Shown: positions 32,303-40,656, numbered from the stretch's first letter. The stretch: 40,858 bases of DNA from Candidatus Gastranaerophilales bacterium (GCA_944323615.1 CALUTG010000010.1:1-40858); one strand, 5' to 3'. The notes: generated from the letters alone by a model not told the origin. Made by a program: numbers and translations.

Positions 32303-32587
32303 TTACATTATGTAACTGCTGTTTCCCAATTCAAGCTCTCGATTAAATTCTTTTATTATTTCTGAAGATATTTTCCAGTTTATTTTTCCGTTGGGATATT
32401 TAATATAGTGTTTTGCGGAACATACGGTTGAAACCATGCAGGCATCAAGAACATTCATATATGAAATATCAACATTTAAATTTTCGCAGTGATATTTTTC
32501 AATATATGAATCTATAAATTCAACAGCTTCTTTCGGGTCGGTGCTGTCCGGAGTGAGTATTTCGCTTTGGGGTAATAGTTGAAGCAT
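32303..32587 (-). CDS. small unknown protein
   Basis: 94 residues, no signal peptide or membrane helix. Text such as NLNVDISYMNVLDACMVSTVCSAKHY (a strand followed by a helix with an Asp/Ser pair) followed by GKINWKISSEIIKEFNRELELGNSSYIM loosely resembles a STAS-like small alpha/beta fold, but no signature confirms it. ATG at 32587 follows AAGGAATA. The stop lies inside a 15-base inverted repeat (GTTACAT-T-ATGTAAC, 32302-32316). Transcribed alone, facing away from kdsC. Confidence 0.6.
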   Translation of the reverse strand: MLQLLPQSEILTPDSTDPKEAVEFIDSYIEKYHCENLNVDISYMNVLDACMVSTVCSAKHYIKYPNGKINWKISSEIIKEFNRELELGNSSYIM

Positions 32588-32722
32588 GTATATTCCTTAT
32601 ATCAATTATTTTTACGGAATAAATTTAAAATTCTTTATGTTTTTTGAAAATAAATCAACCTTTCATATGAAATTTATAATATAATTATTTTATAGTCAAA
32701 TTAGAGAGTATGGGGGAATATT

Positions 32723-33265
32723 ATGACTGTAAATAAAGAAAATGCTTTGGAAGCCGCCAAAAAGATTAAACTTCTTGCGTTTGATGTGGACGGAGTTATG
32801 ACTGACGGAAGTGTTACTTATGATGAAAATGGAGTTGAATACAAAACTTTTAATGTAAAAGACGGGCATGGTCTTGTAAGAATGAATCATTCAGGCTTTA
32901 TTACCGCCATAATTACAGCAAGAAATAACGGTACGGTAAGACATAGAGCTGAAAATCTTAATATTACGGAGATTTATCAGGGGCAAAAATACAAGCTTCC
33001 TGCACTTGAAGAAATTATGAAAAAATATAATCTTACTTTTGAAAATGTATCCTACATGGGCGATGATCTTCCGGATGTCTGCATTCTGGAAAAAGTAGGA
33101 CTCGCTTGCTGCCCTAATGATGCGGTAAAAGAAGTTAAAGAAATTTGCAACTTCCAATCCTCAATTAACGGCGGAAGAGGGGCTGTAAGAGAATTATGCG
33201 ACTTTATTCTTGATGCACAAGGAATTGAAAAAGAATATATTGTAGCGGAAGGTAAAAACAGATAA
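32723..33265 (+). CDS. kdsC: 3-deoxy-D-manno-octulosonate 8-phosphate phosphatase (KdsC)
   Basis: HAD-superfamily phosphatase (C0 type, tetrameric) giving Kdo for lipopolysaccharide. The 180-residue length is standard. HAD motif I is LLAFDVDGVMTDG, followed by the family text NVKDGHGL, motif II Thr in ITARNN, the motif III Lys region (GQKYKLPAL), and motif IV VSYMGDDLPD. The C-terminal SSINGGRGAVRELCDFIL is typical of KdsC. ATG at 32723 follows GGGGGAATATT. The presence of KdsC implies an outer membrane with Kdo. KdsA, KdsB and KdsD are not in the window. ComEC starts 13 bases downstream. Confidence 0.93.
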   Translation: MTVNKENALEAAKKIKLLAFDVDGVMTDGSVTYDENGVEYKTFNVKDGHGLVRMNHSGFITAIITARNNGTVRHRAENLNITEIYQGQKYKLPALEEIMKKYNLTFENVSYMGDDLPDVCILEKVGLACCPNDAVKEVKEICNFQSSINGGRGAVRELCDFILDAQGIEKEYIVAEGKNR

Positions 33266-33277
33266 GGGTTTTAACTG

Positions 33278-35683
33278 TTGTTAAGAAGGATATGTGCTGC
33301 TCTATGTCAGAGTAAAAATCTTTTAATGCTTCTGACTGCCGGGATTTATATTCTGGCTTTGTACTCGGTATTGAGCGGACATTTGCTCTTCTTTTCCTCA
33401 GCTGTAACAATTCTGGCAATTATTGCGGTTATCCGGAATCTTTTTCCGATTAAGTATATTGCTGTTTGGACTTTAATTTTTTATCTGGGCGCGGTAAATA
33501 CAGTTTACAGACTCAAAGATACTGATGAATTGTTAAACTTAGCTCCTGTAAATTCTAAAATCACGGGTACGATAATCTCAATTCCTCAAGGAGTTACAGA
33601 AAATAAACCTAAATTTTTCTTCAAAGTGAAAAGTATTGAATTCGGCTCGGTGAAAAAAGAGTTTAAGAATGAACAAACACTTGTAACCTATAATCCGGAT
33701 TTAACAAAGCCAATATCTTATGAAGGATTAAAACTATATAATTCCTGTATTCTGGAAGGCAGACTTTCTACTCCGTTTAAAGCCGGAAACCCGTCACAGT
33801 TTGATTACGGAAACTATTTAAGAAACCATGGGACGTATTCTGTCTTTTACGCTAAAAGCTTCAAAATTTTAGAGACAAAACCCTCTAAACTCCAAAAATT
33901 TATGCAGGGGATAAATGATTATAGGGAGAAGATTATAGATATCCACTCAAATTACCTTAAGTCTCCTAACCTTGAAATATTAGGCGGTATCGTATTCGGA
34001 GATGATGCTGTTTCACCTCCCCAAAATATCAAACAATCTTTTATAAATTCCGGTCTTTTGCATATTCTTGCAGCTTCCGGCATGAATGTTGCCTTTATTT
34101 ACTCATTTTTCTACTTCTTAATGTCTTTATTCGGAGTGAATTTTAAGCTTAAAGTCTCGTTAGGAATTCTTACCGTTTTAATTTATTCACTTATGACAGG
34201 TTTGGGCGCTTCCGTTATAAGAGCAGCCTGTATGTTAATCTTTGTACTTATAGGGAAACTCATTGACAGAGATGCTCACAGCATATCCCTGCTCTCTTTC
34301 GTTGCGCTATTGATGCTTTTATACAATCCTCTTTATGTAAATGATGTCGGATTCCAGCTTTCTTTTATCGTAACTTTTGGTATCCTTATTATGGCACCCG
34401 TAATTGTCCGGTTTGAGAATCGTTTTGTTGATTTTATTGCCGGAACGATTAGTATTCCTGTTATTGCGCAACTATGGGTAATTCCCGTTCAAATATTTTA
34501 TTTCAATAACATAAGTCTCTATTCAGTATTTGCAAATATAATGAGTGTTCCGATTCTTATGGTGGTGAGTTTTGGAGGCTTTATAAGCTCTCTTCTGGCA
34601 GGAATACCGATTATATCAAATCTTGTATGCAAAACCTTTGACTTTGTTTTAAACCCGTTGATTACTCTTCTTGTCAATATTTCAGACTTTTGGGGTAAAC
34701 TTCCGCATGCGGCTTTACAAACCACTCATCCTTCAGTATTCCAAATACTTATTTACTATGGAATTTTGTTATCCATAACGGGGCTTTTCTATAAAGAATT
34801 TAAAGAGAAGCGGATTTTAAAAGTCATTCTTCCTATTCTTGTTATAATTCTTTCTCTATCGCTAATACCGACGAAAAATCGAGATTTGGAAATAACAGCT
34901 TTTGATGTCGGAAACGCAGACTGCTTTTTAATTAAAACACCAGATAATAAATATTTAATGATAGATACCGCACGCAGCGGCTACAGAGGAGGGAAGGCTC
35001 AGGCGGAAATAATTGTGCTTAAGTATCTGAAAGACAGAGGTATAAAGAACATTGATTCCATAATCGTTACTCACTTTGACAATGATCATTGCGGCGGAGC
35101 TGTCTCTCTTATGGAAGGAGTCAATGTCTCCAAAATATACGTAAACACGCTCAACCATAACTCTAATGCTGCAAAACAAATTTATGACACCGCCAAAAGA
35201 ACAAATACAAAGCTTATTGAAGTTAAAAACAGAGAATATGTCTATAATAATTCCGGACTAAAAGTTATAAATTACTCTGGAACAGCAAGCAGCGGGCATG
35301 ATAATGACGATTCCATCTTAACAATGGCGGAATACAATGATTTTCGCATGCTGTTTACCGGAGATGCCGGCGCAGAAGAGATTTTAAAGCATAATGACAT
35401 ATCAGGTAAAGTAACCGTGCTTAAAGTCCCTCATCATGGCGCAGCCGGAGGGGTAAATAAAGAATTAATGAAGAAATTTTCTCCTGAGTATTCAATAATT
35501 TCCGTAGGTGAAAATAAATTTGGACATCCAAACCTTTACACGCTTAAATTGCTTGAACCTTCCAAAATATTGAGAACTGATATTGATAACGCAATTCTTT
35601 TTAAGGTTAACCAACAGCGTTATGATGTACTGACTTATGATATTCAAAAACGTAAATTTAATAAATTAAAAGTTTACCAATAA
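33278..35683 (+). CDS. comEC: ComEC/Rec2 DNA uptake channel
   Basis: Inner-membrane channel that takes up single-stranded DNA in natural transformation. TTG start at 33278; ribosome binding site AAGGG is moderate, and no closer in-frame ATG fits the family. 801 residues. Order: N-terminal membrane segments plus a soluble DUF4131/OB-like domain (about 60-210), the Competence membrane core (about 230-520, including LLHILAASGMNVAFIYSFFYFL and GASVIRAACMLIFVLIGKL), and a C-terminal metallo-beta-lactamase domain. The latter begins ITAFDVGNADCFLIKTP and has HFDNDHCGG (599-607), FTGDAG and VPHHGA, all metal-site motifs intact. Fits with the pilus genes and DprA-like protein in the same window. Confidence 0.95.
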   Translation: MLRRICAALCQSKNLLMLLTAGIYILALYSVLSGHLLFFSSAVTILAIIAVIRNLFPIKYIAVWTLIFYLGAVNTVYRLKDTDELLNLAPVNSKITGTIISIPQGVTENKPKFFFKVKSIEFGSVKKEFKNEQTLVTYNPDLTKPISYEGLKLYNSCILEGRLSTPFKAGNPSQFDYGNYLRNHGTYSVFYAKSFKILETKPSKLQKFMQGINDYREKIIDIHSNYLKSPNLEILGGIVFGDDAVSPPQNIKQSFINSGLLHILAASGMNVAFIYSFFYFLMSLFGVNFKLKVSLGILTVLIYSLMTGLGASVIRAACMLIFVLIGKLIDRDAHSISLLSFVALLMLLYNPLYVNDVGFQLSFIVTFGILIMAPVIVRFENRFVDFIAGTISIPVIAQLWVIPVQIFYFNNISLYSVFANIMSVPILMVVSFGGFISSLLAGIPIISNLVCKTFDFVLNPLITLLVNISDFWGKLPHAALQTTHPSVFQILIYYGILLSITGLFYKEFKEKRILKVILPILVIILSLSLIPTKNRDLEITAFDVGNADCFLIKTPDNKYLMIDTARSGYRGGKAQAEIIVLKYLKDRGIKNIDSIIVTHFDNDHCGGAVSLMEGVNVSKIYVNTLNHNSNAAKQIYDTAKRTNTKLIEVKNREYVYNNSGLKVINYSGTASSGHDNDDSILTMAEYNDFRMLFTGDAGAEEILKHNDISGKVTVLKVPHHGAAGGVNKELMKKFSPEYSIISVGENKFGHPNLYTLKLLEPSKILRTDIDNAILFKVNQQRYDVLTYDIQKRKFNKLKVYQ

Positions 35684-35706
35684 AAAAATACCCCGAATCC
35701 GGGGTA
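35681..35706 (-). terminator. rho-independent terminator for the minus-strand gene at 35787
   Basis: Stem TACCCCG / CGGGGTA with a four-base loop. The T-tract follows the stem only on the minus strand (TATTTTTTTA), so it serves the small gene ending at 35787, although about 80 bases beyond its stop; on the plus strand, after comEC, only A residues follow. Confidence 0.7.
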
Positions 35707-35716
35707 AAAAGCTTTA

Positions 35717-35768
35717 GTAAGATGTAAGATGTGTAAGATGTAAATATAAGAGAGGGGGTAAATATAAG
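35717..35768. repeat. short direct repeats in comEC / 35787 gene interval
   Basis: GTAAGATG occurs three times (35717-35724, 35724-35731, 35733-35740) and TAAATATAAG twice (35741-35750 and 35759-35768), filling the 3' untranslated region of the small minus-strand gene. Confidence 0.7.
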
Positions 35769-35786
35769 CCCCGTTGAGTTATTTAA

Positions 35787-36077
35787 TTAAGCGATGAAAT
35801 TGTTACCGAATCTGTTAGCGCCGTAGAAGAAAGATTCTCTCATAACCTGCTGGAGGGATCTTTTTCTGACGATTCTGTTACCGACTTTGGTGTTTTCTAT
35901 ATCTTCAACAGATTTTTGATACTGAGAAGAAACAAGTGAAGAGATGTATTTAGAAACAGGAGTTTCTTCAACAACGTCATTCACGTCAACTACTTCAATT
36001 TCTTTGTCATACTGTTTGAAGAAGTTGTTAATAGAGTTAAGTTCTTCGTTGTTAACTGTATTAGTAGTGAATAACAT
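35787..36077 (-). CDS. small unknown protein, probably highly expressed
   Basis: 96 residues, acidic in the middle and basic near 65-75, ending RESFFYGANRFGNNFIA. No family, signal peptide or membrane helix recognised. Codon choice differs sharply from its neighbours: Asn is AAC 9 times against AAT 3, and Phe is TTC 7 times against TTT 0, in an otherwise AAT/TTT-rich region. This is the pattern of a highly expressed gene. ATG at 36077 follows AGGAGC at good spacing. It has the shared promoter-like motif at 36113-36141 and its own terminator at 35681-35706, so it forms a complete single-gene unit. Confidence 0.75.
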   Translation of the reverse strand: MLFTTNTVNNEELNSINNFFKQYDKEIEVVDVNDVVEETPVSKYISSLVSSQYQKSVEDIENTKVGNRIVRKRSLQQVMRESFFYGANRFGNNFIA

Positions 36078-36112
36078 CTTATAAAGCTCCTGTATTTATC
36101 TCTTACATATAT

Positions 36113-36141
36113 ATAAAGTATATAAGAAATAAAAAATTGCC
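36113..36141 (-). promoter_or_regulatory. promoter-like motif GGCAATTTT-N13-ACTTTAT (copy B)
   Basis: Minus strand GGCAATTTT (36141-36133), 13 bases, ACTTTAT (36119-36113), ending 36 bases before the ATG at 36077. Same blocks, spacing and distance to start as the copy at 22184-22212. Confidence 0.6.
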
Positions 36142-36287
36142 TTTTTTAAGCTCAAATATTAAGAAATGTAAAATTGAATTTAATTTTTGGTAAAAATCGC
36201 AATAAATATTAACACTGCAAAAAGCTGTGCTAACTGTTTCTTAAGGACATGATATAAATGAATTTTTACAAAACTTTATATTGTTTT

Positions 36288-36296
36288 TGATATAAT
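36288..36296 (+). promoter_or_regulatory. extended -10 promoter of GT2 glycosyltransferase gene
   Basis: TGATATAAT (36288-36296), a perfect extended -10 box, 22 bases before the ATG at 36318; no good -35 at 17 bases (a TTTACA lies further away with a 20-base spacer). The remaining 36142-36287 holds nothing else I can identify. Confidence 0.5.
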
Positions 36297-36317
36297 CATG
36301 TTTGTGCTGGTGGAGTT

Positions 36318-37664
36318 ATGAGAGAAAGAATTCTTTTATTTATAATTTTATCAATATTAGGAGTGTTCCTTTTTGTATTCCAAAACTACGTTAATACGGT
36401 AGTGGGCTTTGTGATACTGTGTGTGTGTATGTCCATTTACGGACTTTACCTGATTGCAGCGACTAAGTATCAAAAACGTAAGTTGAGAAAGCATCCGCCT
36501 GTTATTAACGAAAATTATAAGCCGTTTGTGACTGTGATGATACCTGCTCATAATGAAGAGTATGTTATCTCAAATACGGTTGAGAATGTTTTGCAAATGG
36601 ACTATCCAAACTTCGAGGTTATTGTTATTGATGACAGAAGTTCCGATAATACGGCTAATGTTATAAAAGAATTAGAAGCAAAATACGATAAGGTTACGGC
36701 TCTTATAAGAGATAAAGATGCTTTCCCGGGGAAATCAGCAGTTTTAAATGATGCTTTTAAGATTGCTAAAGGTGAAGCTATTTTGGTCTTTGATGCCGAT
36801 GCTACGGTTGCACCGGACTTTCTAAATAAACTTATTCCTAATTTAGAACCCGCCGATGTTGGAGCTGTGCAGGCAAGGAAAATTATTAGAAATAAAGATT
36901 ATAACTTTTTAACAAGATGTCAGAATAATGAATATTCAACAGATACCCACTTTCAGGTGGGAAGAGATGCCGTTAAAGGGGCTGTTGAACTGCGCGGGAA
37001 CGGTGAGTTAATTAAAAGAGAAGCTATTGAGGACATAGGCGGATGGAATAATTATACAATTACGGATGATTTGGACATGTCTACCAGACTCCATATTAAA
37101 GGCTGGGATATAAGATTTTGTCCTGATGCGTGTGTATATGAAGAAGGTATTATTTACCTTATGCCGCTTTTCAGACAAAGAAGACGGTGGCTTGAGGGAA
37201 CCATAAGAAGATATCTAGAGTATTTCGGTGAAGCTATGCGCTCTGAGCATATGTCTCTTCGTGCAAGATTTGATATGGCTGTTTATATAACCCAGTTTAT
37301 AATGCCGTTATGGTTTATTCTTGAAATTGTATTCAGAGTTATTAAGTTATTTACGGATAAGATCGATCCATACAGCTTGCACAATGTGCTGTGGTCATCT
37401 TTAATCGTTTCTTCGGTTGTCGGTTTGGGCTTTTTCCTTGCTATCAGGTACAGCTTGAGAAGGTATGATTTTCTTCCAAGACTGCAAGCGTTTAAGCAGG
37501 CTGCAGAAACGACATTTTACTTCTTTATTATATGGTTTCCGATGGTATTGTTTATTTGTGGTAAAATATTATTCTGTAAAAAAGATATGAAATGGGGCAA
37601 AACTGCCCACGGTCTGGTTATGGAAGAAAAAATCAGGCAAGAACACGAGCTTAATGAGGTATAA
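36318..37664 (+). CDS. processive family-2 glycosyltransferase (PgaC/BcsA-like), membrane-bound
   Basis: Polymerises or transfers sugars from a nucleotide sugar at the inner membrane. 448 residues: two N-terminal membrane segments (about 5-22, 26-47), a GT-A catalytic domain, and three C-terminal segments (about 315-335, 360-385, 405-425). Catalytic motifs of processive GT2 enzymes are all visible: DD at 105-106 (IDDRSSDNT), DAD at 159-161, TDD at 249-251 (TITDDLDMS), and QRRRW at 287-291. The overall layout is that of poly-N-acetylglucosamine or hyaluronan-type synthases. The product is unknown. ATG follows GGTGGAG. apt starts six bases after its stop. Confidence 0.9.
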   Translation: MRERILLFIILSILGVFLFVFQNYVNTVVGFVILCVCMSIYGLYLIAATKYQKRKLRKHPPVINENYKPFVTVMIPAHNEEYVISNTVENVLQMDYPNFEVIVIDDRSSDNTANVIKELEAKYDKVTALIRDKDAFPGKSAVLNDAFKIAKGEAILVFDADATVAPDFLNKLIPNLEPADVGAVQARKIIRNKDYNFLTRCQNNEYSTDTHFQVGRDAVKGAVELRGNGELIKREAIEDIGGWNNYTITDDLDMSTRLHIKGWDIRFCPDACVYEEGIIYLMPLFRQRRRWLEGTIRRYLEYFGEAMRSEHMSLRARFDMAVYITQFIMPLWFILEIVFRVIKLFTDKIDPYSLHNVLWSSLIVSSVVGLGFFLAIRYSLRRYDFLPRLQAFKQAAETTFYFFIIWFPMVLFICGKILFCKKDMKWGKTAHGLVMEEKIRQEHELNEV

Positions 37665-37670
37665 ATAGGG

Positions 37671-38222
37671 ATGATGACTATGACAGATAATTATCAGTAT
37701 GTAAAAGATCATATAAGAATGATTCCGGATTTTCCTAAAAAAGGAATTATCTTTTTGGATATAACTACGGCAACAAAAGATGCTAAAGCTATGAATACTA
37801 TGATTGATTTCCTATATGAAAAATTTCAGGATGAGAAAATCGATTATGTTGCCGGAATTGAATCCAGAGGTTTTATCTTTGGCGCACCTCTGGCATGCAA
37901 ATTAAATGCAGGGTTTGTACCGATAAGAAAACCTAATAAACTTCCTGCTGAGACAATAAAAGAAACCTATTCTCTGGAATACGGTACTGATACAATCGAA
38001 ATGCATACAGATGCTATTAAGCCGGGAGACAGGGTTGTTATTATAGATGATTTGCTTGCTACAGGCGGTACGGCTGCTGCAGCTTGTAATCTGGTAAAAA
38101 AAGCGGGCGGTGAAGTCGCTGCTGCAGCATTTATTATTGAGCTTACTCCGTTAAAAGGCAGAGCCAAGATTGAAGAAAAAGGTGTTAAAGTTGTTACAAT
38201 GCTGGATTATGATTTGGATTAA
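37671..38222 (+). CDS. apt: adenine phosphoribosyltransferase
   Basis: Converts adenine and PRPP to AMP in purine salvage. 183 residues from the first of two adjacent ATGs at 37671; a third ATG (37680) is equally possible. Family features: IRMIPDFPKKGIIFLDITT, GIESRGFIFGAPLA, the RKPNKLP flexible loop, LEYGTDTIEMH, and the PRPP-binding motif RVVIIDDLLATGGTA. Six bases after the glycosyltransferase gene, so probably co-transcribed although functionally unrelated. Its stop abuts, within three bases, the stop of the convergent exported-protein gene. Confidence 0.96.
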   Translation: MMTMTDNYQYVKDHIRMIPDFPKKGIIFLDITTATKDAKAMNTMIDFLYEKFQDEKIDYVAGIESRGFIFGAPLACKLNAGFVPIRKPNKLPAETIKETYSLEYGTDTIEMHTDAIKPGDRVVIIDDLLATGGTAAAACNLVKKAGGEVAAAAFIIELTPLKGRAKIEEKGVKVVTMLDYDLD

Positions 38223-38224
38223 AA

Positions 38225-39382
38225 TTATTCCATTTCAAACGGGTCATCTTCTTTGTAATAATTCTTTTTAGCTTTCTTTAATTTAGCATTTCTTTTTTTA
38301 ACGTCTTTTGATACGTTTTTGTAAGCGTTATCAAGAGATATTCTGGTAAGAGGTTTATTTGTTGCTCTGTCATTTACCACAAGCCAGTAGGAATGTTTTA
38401 CATTACTTACGGCAAAAGATATTTTCCCTGCTCTTCTGTCACCGGGTTTAAACTGGGAGAATAAAAGTTTTGTATCACCAAAGATTGAGGGGTTATAAAC
38501 TGTGTTATAGTCGCTTACCAGAGCTAAATCCATTCCGGCAAAGCTTTTGTCTGACATATTAGCTATAGATAGAGAAAGGGTTATTGTGTTAACTTCTCCA
38601 AAAGGATCTTTTTCATAAACAATATTAGCAATCCTGATTTCAAGTCCCGGATATTTTTGTTCTTTTTTCTTTAAAGCCTCTTCTTTATATACTGGAAGTT
38701 CTACATCAGAAAGAATTTTTACCTTAATTTCGTCTCCCGGAGATATAAGAACGTTTTTCCCTTTTCTGTACAAAGACATTCCTAAACCTATTGCTCCGCC
38801 TATCGCGGCACCACCTGCAAGAGTATATCCTTGAGACGCGATAGCAGCTTCTATTCCGAGAGCCTGCGCTGCAAAAACACCTCCGGCAAGACCTCCGAGA
38901 GCCGTATAGCCGATATCTGTTGCGACGATTTTTGTTGCGGCTTTAACAGGATGAAGTTTTGTGGACATTTTCCCTTCAATAGGGATTTCACGTCCGTCAG
39001 GGGTTACTAAATAATCAAAGCTTAAATCAAGATAGCCGTCTCTTCCGAGCCGTTTTGCTTCTCTGGTTTCTTTAATGACACCATGTGCAACAGTACCTTT
39101 AGGAATAATTACCCCTTTGTCCCCGATAACATCGCTTGTAACCTCGGCAAAAAATTCATCTCCTTCAAAAGAGAAGCTTCCGTCAAGGACTTGAGATACT
39201 GTCATTTCAATAGTATCCCGCTTTTCCAGTGTTTCGGTTTTTCCTGTGAATAATTTTTCATCCAGAGCAGAATACTCATCATCATATTCGGCATGCCCTT
39301 CAAAAGTTTCGGGGGCAGCGAATGCAAGATTATTAAGCAGAAATATGCTTATAAGTAACAGCCCAAGTCTCTTTTTCATCAT
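38225..39382 (-). CDS. exported envelope protein of unknown function
   Basis: 385 residues with a signal peptide (MMKKRLGLLLISIFLLNNLAFAAP, cleavage after AFA). The mature part has a beta-rich domain with VIIPKGTVAHGVIKETREAKRLGRDGYLDLSFDYLVTPDGREIPI, reminiscent of the TrbI/VirB10-like beta-barrel text in secretion proteins. A Gly/Ala-rich hydrophobic stretch near 165-205 (ALGGLAGGVFAAQALG, AGGAAIGGAIGLGMSL) resembles a glycine zipper, and a second beta domain follows. The C-terminus is very basic, ending KKNYYKEDDPFEME. Resemblance to VirB10 is only local. The two adjacent Met codons at the start have a weak ribosome binding site. YqeK and NadD are upstream on the same strand. Confidence 0.7.
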   Translation of the reverse strand: MMKKRLGLLLISIFLLNNLAFAAPETFEGHAEYDDEYSALDEKLFTGKTETLEKRDTIEMTVSQVLDGSFSFEGDEFFAEVTSDVIGDKGVIIPKGTVAHGVIKETREAKRLGRDGYLDLSFDYLVTPDGREIPIEGKMSTKLHPVKAATKIVATDIGYTALGGLAGGVFAAQALGIEAAIASQGYTLAGGAAIGGAIGLGMSLYRKGKNVLISPGDEIKVKILSDVELPVYKEEALKKKEQKYPGLEIRIANIVYEKDPFGEVNTITLSLSIANMSDKSFAGMDLALVSDYNTVYNPSIFGDTKLLFSQFKPGDRRAGKISFAVSNVKHSYWLVVNDRATNKPLTRISLDNAYKNVSKDVKKRNAKLKKAKKNYYKEDDPFEME

Positions 39383-39414
39383 AATCCAATTATACTATTT
39401 TCTTAAAATTAAGT

Positions 39415-39984
39415 CTACAACACTGATAATAATTCATTATAAATGGTAATTGTCTGAGGGCATATTCTGAGGTTTCTGTCCACAAGGCTTTTTATAGTGT
39501 TTTTGTAGCAGATAAAAAGCGCTTTATTAAGTCCGTTTTCTTCTTTTAAAGCTTCTCTTATGGGCTGGACGTAATCTTCCGTTCTGGTTTTAGGTTCTAT
39601 TTTATCGGCAATAAAAATTATTTTTTCAAAATCCGTCATATTTTCTTTGCCAAGGGTGTGCCATCTTATAGCTGAAAGAATTTCTTCATCAGTTATATTA
39701 AATTCTTTCTTTGCAACAGGGATACCTGCCGGTGCGTGATAAGTTTTAGGGTTAATAAATTCATCTTCGTGAATATTTTCCATTTTATGAAGTATATCTA
39801 AAAGCTCCTCTTTTTTAAGACATTTTGCACAGTCATGAATAAGCCCTGCAAGATAAGCCTTTTCTTTATTAACTCCGTATTTTTCGGCAAGCTCGGCAGC
39901 GCATTCTGCAGTACCCAGAGAGTGCAGATACCGCTCCTCCGTCAAATTCTCTTTCAGCCATTTTTTAATTGATGTATAATCCAT
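39415..39984 (-). CDS. yqeK: HD-domain bis(5'-nucleosyl)-tetraphosphatase, YqeK type
   Basis: Hydrolyses Ap4A symmetrically to two ADP; genes of this type are commonly next to nadD, as here. 189 residues. HD-domain metal motifs: LHSLGTAECAAELAEKYG (first His), LIHDCAKCL (HD), YHAPAG (His), and IRWHTLG followed by EKIIFIADKIEP with the final Asp. The start ATG at 39984 lies inside the nadD coding region, an overlap of 20 bases, so the two are co-translated. The order nadD-yqeK is conserved in many Firmicutes and relatives. Confidence 0.93.
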   Translation of the reverse strand: MDYTSIKKWLKENLTEERYLHSLGTAECAAELAEKYGVNKEKAYLAGLIHDCAKCLKKEELLDILHKMENIHEDEFINPKTYHAPAGIPVAKKEFNITDEEILSAIRWHTLGKENMTDFEKIIFIADKIEPKTRTEDYVQPIREALKEENGLNKALFICYKNTIKSLVDRNLRICPQTITIYNELLSVL

Positions 39985-40534
39985 TTTTCTTTATATAATC
40001 CTCCACAGCCTTTGTTGTTTCTCCATTCTGTTTATCATGTCTTATTTCGGTGGATGAAATATCTATGTAGTTCATAGGAGCGATTTCAAAGTCGTATCCG
40101 TTATTTCTAAAATATGTATAGTTAGGTTCATCCCCTCTTCTCGGGAATATAATAAAATGCACCAGATTCTTAAGTTCGTCTATTTTATACCAGGTCTCAA
40201 GTTTTGTAAAAGCATCAGTTCCTATAATAAAGTTTAAACGATCTTTAAGGTTATATTTTTCAATAATTTTTTTTACCGTGATAAGAGAGTAAGAAGGAGA
40301 GTCTGATTTGTACTCTATATCTGATACTTCAAACTTAGGATTCTTTGAGGTAGCTATTTCTACCATTTTGTATCTGTGTTTTGCAAGATTAGATGATAAT
40401 TCTTTATGAGGCGGAATATAAGCCGGAATAAAAATTATTTTTTCGAATCCGAAATATTTTAAAGCAAATTCAGCCATCTGAAGATGTGCATTATGTATTG
40501 GATTGAATGTTCCCGGAAAAATACAGATACTCAT
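39965..40534 (-). CDS. nadD: nicotinate-nucleotide adenylyltransferase
   Basis: Makes deamido-NAD from nicotinate mononucleotide and ATP in NAD synthesis. 189 residues, typical. Nucleotidyltransferase motif GTFNPIHNAHL (the (H/T)xGH-type site), FIPAYIPPHK with the conserved PPHK, DIEYKSDSPSYSLITVK, NFIIGTDAFTKLETWYK, and the C-terminal ISSTEIR motif are all present. ATG at 40534 follows AAAGAGAAC. It overlaps yqeK by 20 bases downstream and is preceded by about 120 bases of non-coding sequence after the S74-type gene. Confidence 0.96.
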   Translation of the reverse strand: MSICIFPGTFNPIHNAHLQMAEFALKYFGFEKIIFIPAYIPPHKELSSNLAKHRYKMVEIATSKNPKFEVSDIEYKSDSPSYSLITVKKIIEKYNLKDRLNFIIGTDAFTKLETWYKIDELKNLVHFIIFPRRGDEPNYTYFRNNGYDFEIAPMNYIDISSTEIRHDKQNGETTKAVEDYIKKNGLYIN

Positions 40535-40599
40535 AATGTTCTCTTTATGCTACCCATTGCCACAATATTATTTTAATACAAACACAAAAGAGTCAAAGA

Positions 40600-40627
40600 A
40601 ATGGTGTGAAATTTATTAAACTCCACA
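40600..40627 (-). terminator. weak hairpin after the S74-type gene
   Basis: GGTGTG / CACACC six-bp stem with a wide loop about 30 bases beyond the stop at 40657, followed on the minus strand by a T-rich stretch (ATTTCTTTG). Marginal. Confidence 0.35.
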
Positions 40628-40656
40628 CCAGACAAATAATAGTAATTGTATAAATT

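Noticed and set aside
33289-33350. Out-of-frame ATG after AAGAAGG near the comEC start
   Set aside because: The frame does not match ComEC, and the TTG frame gives the expected membrane N-terminus.
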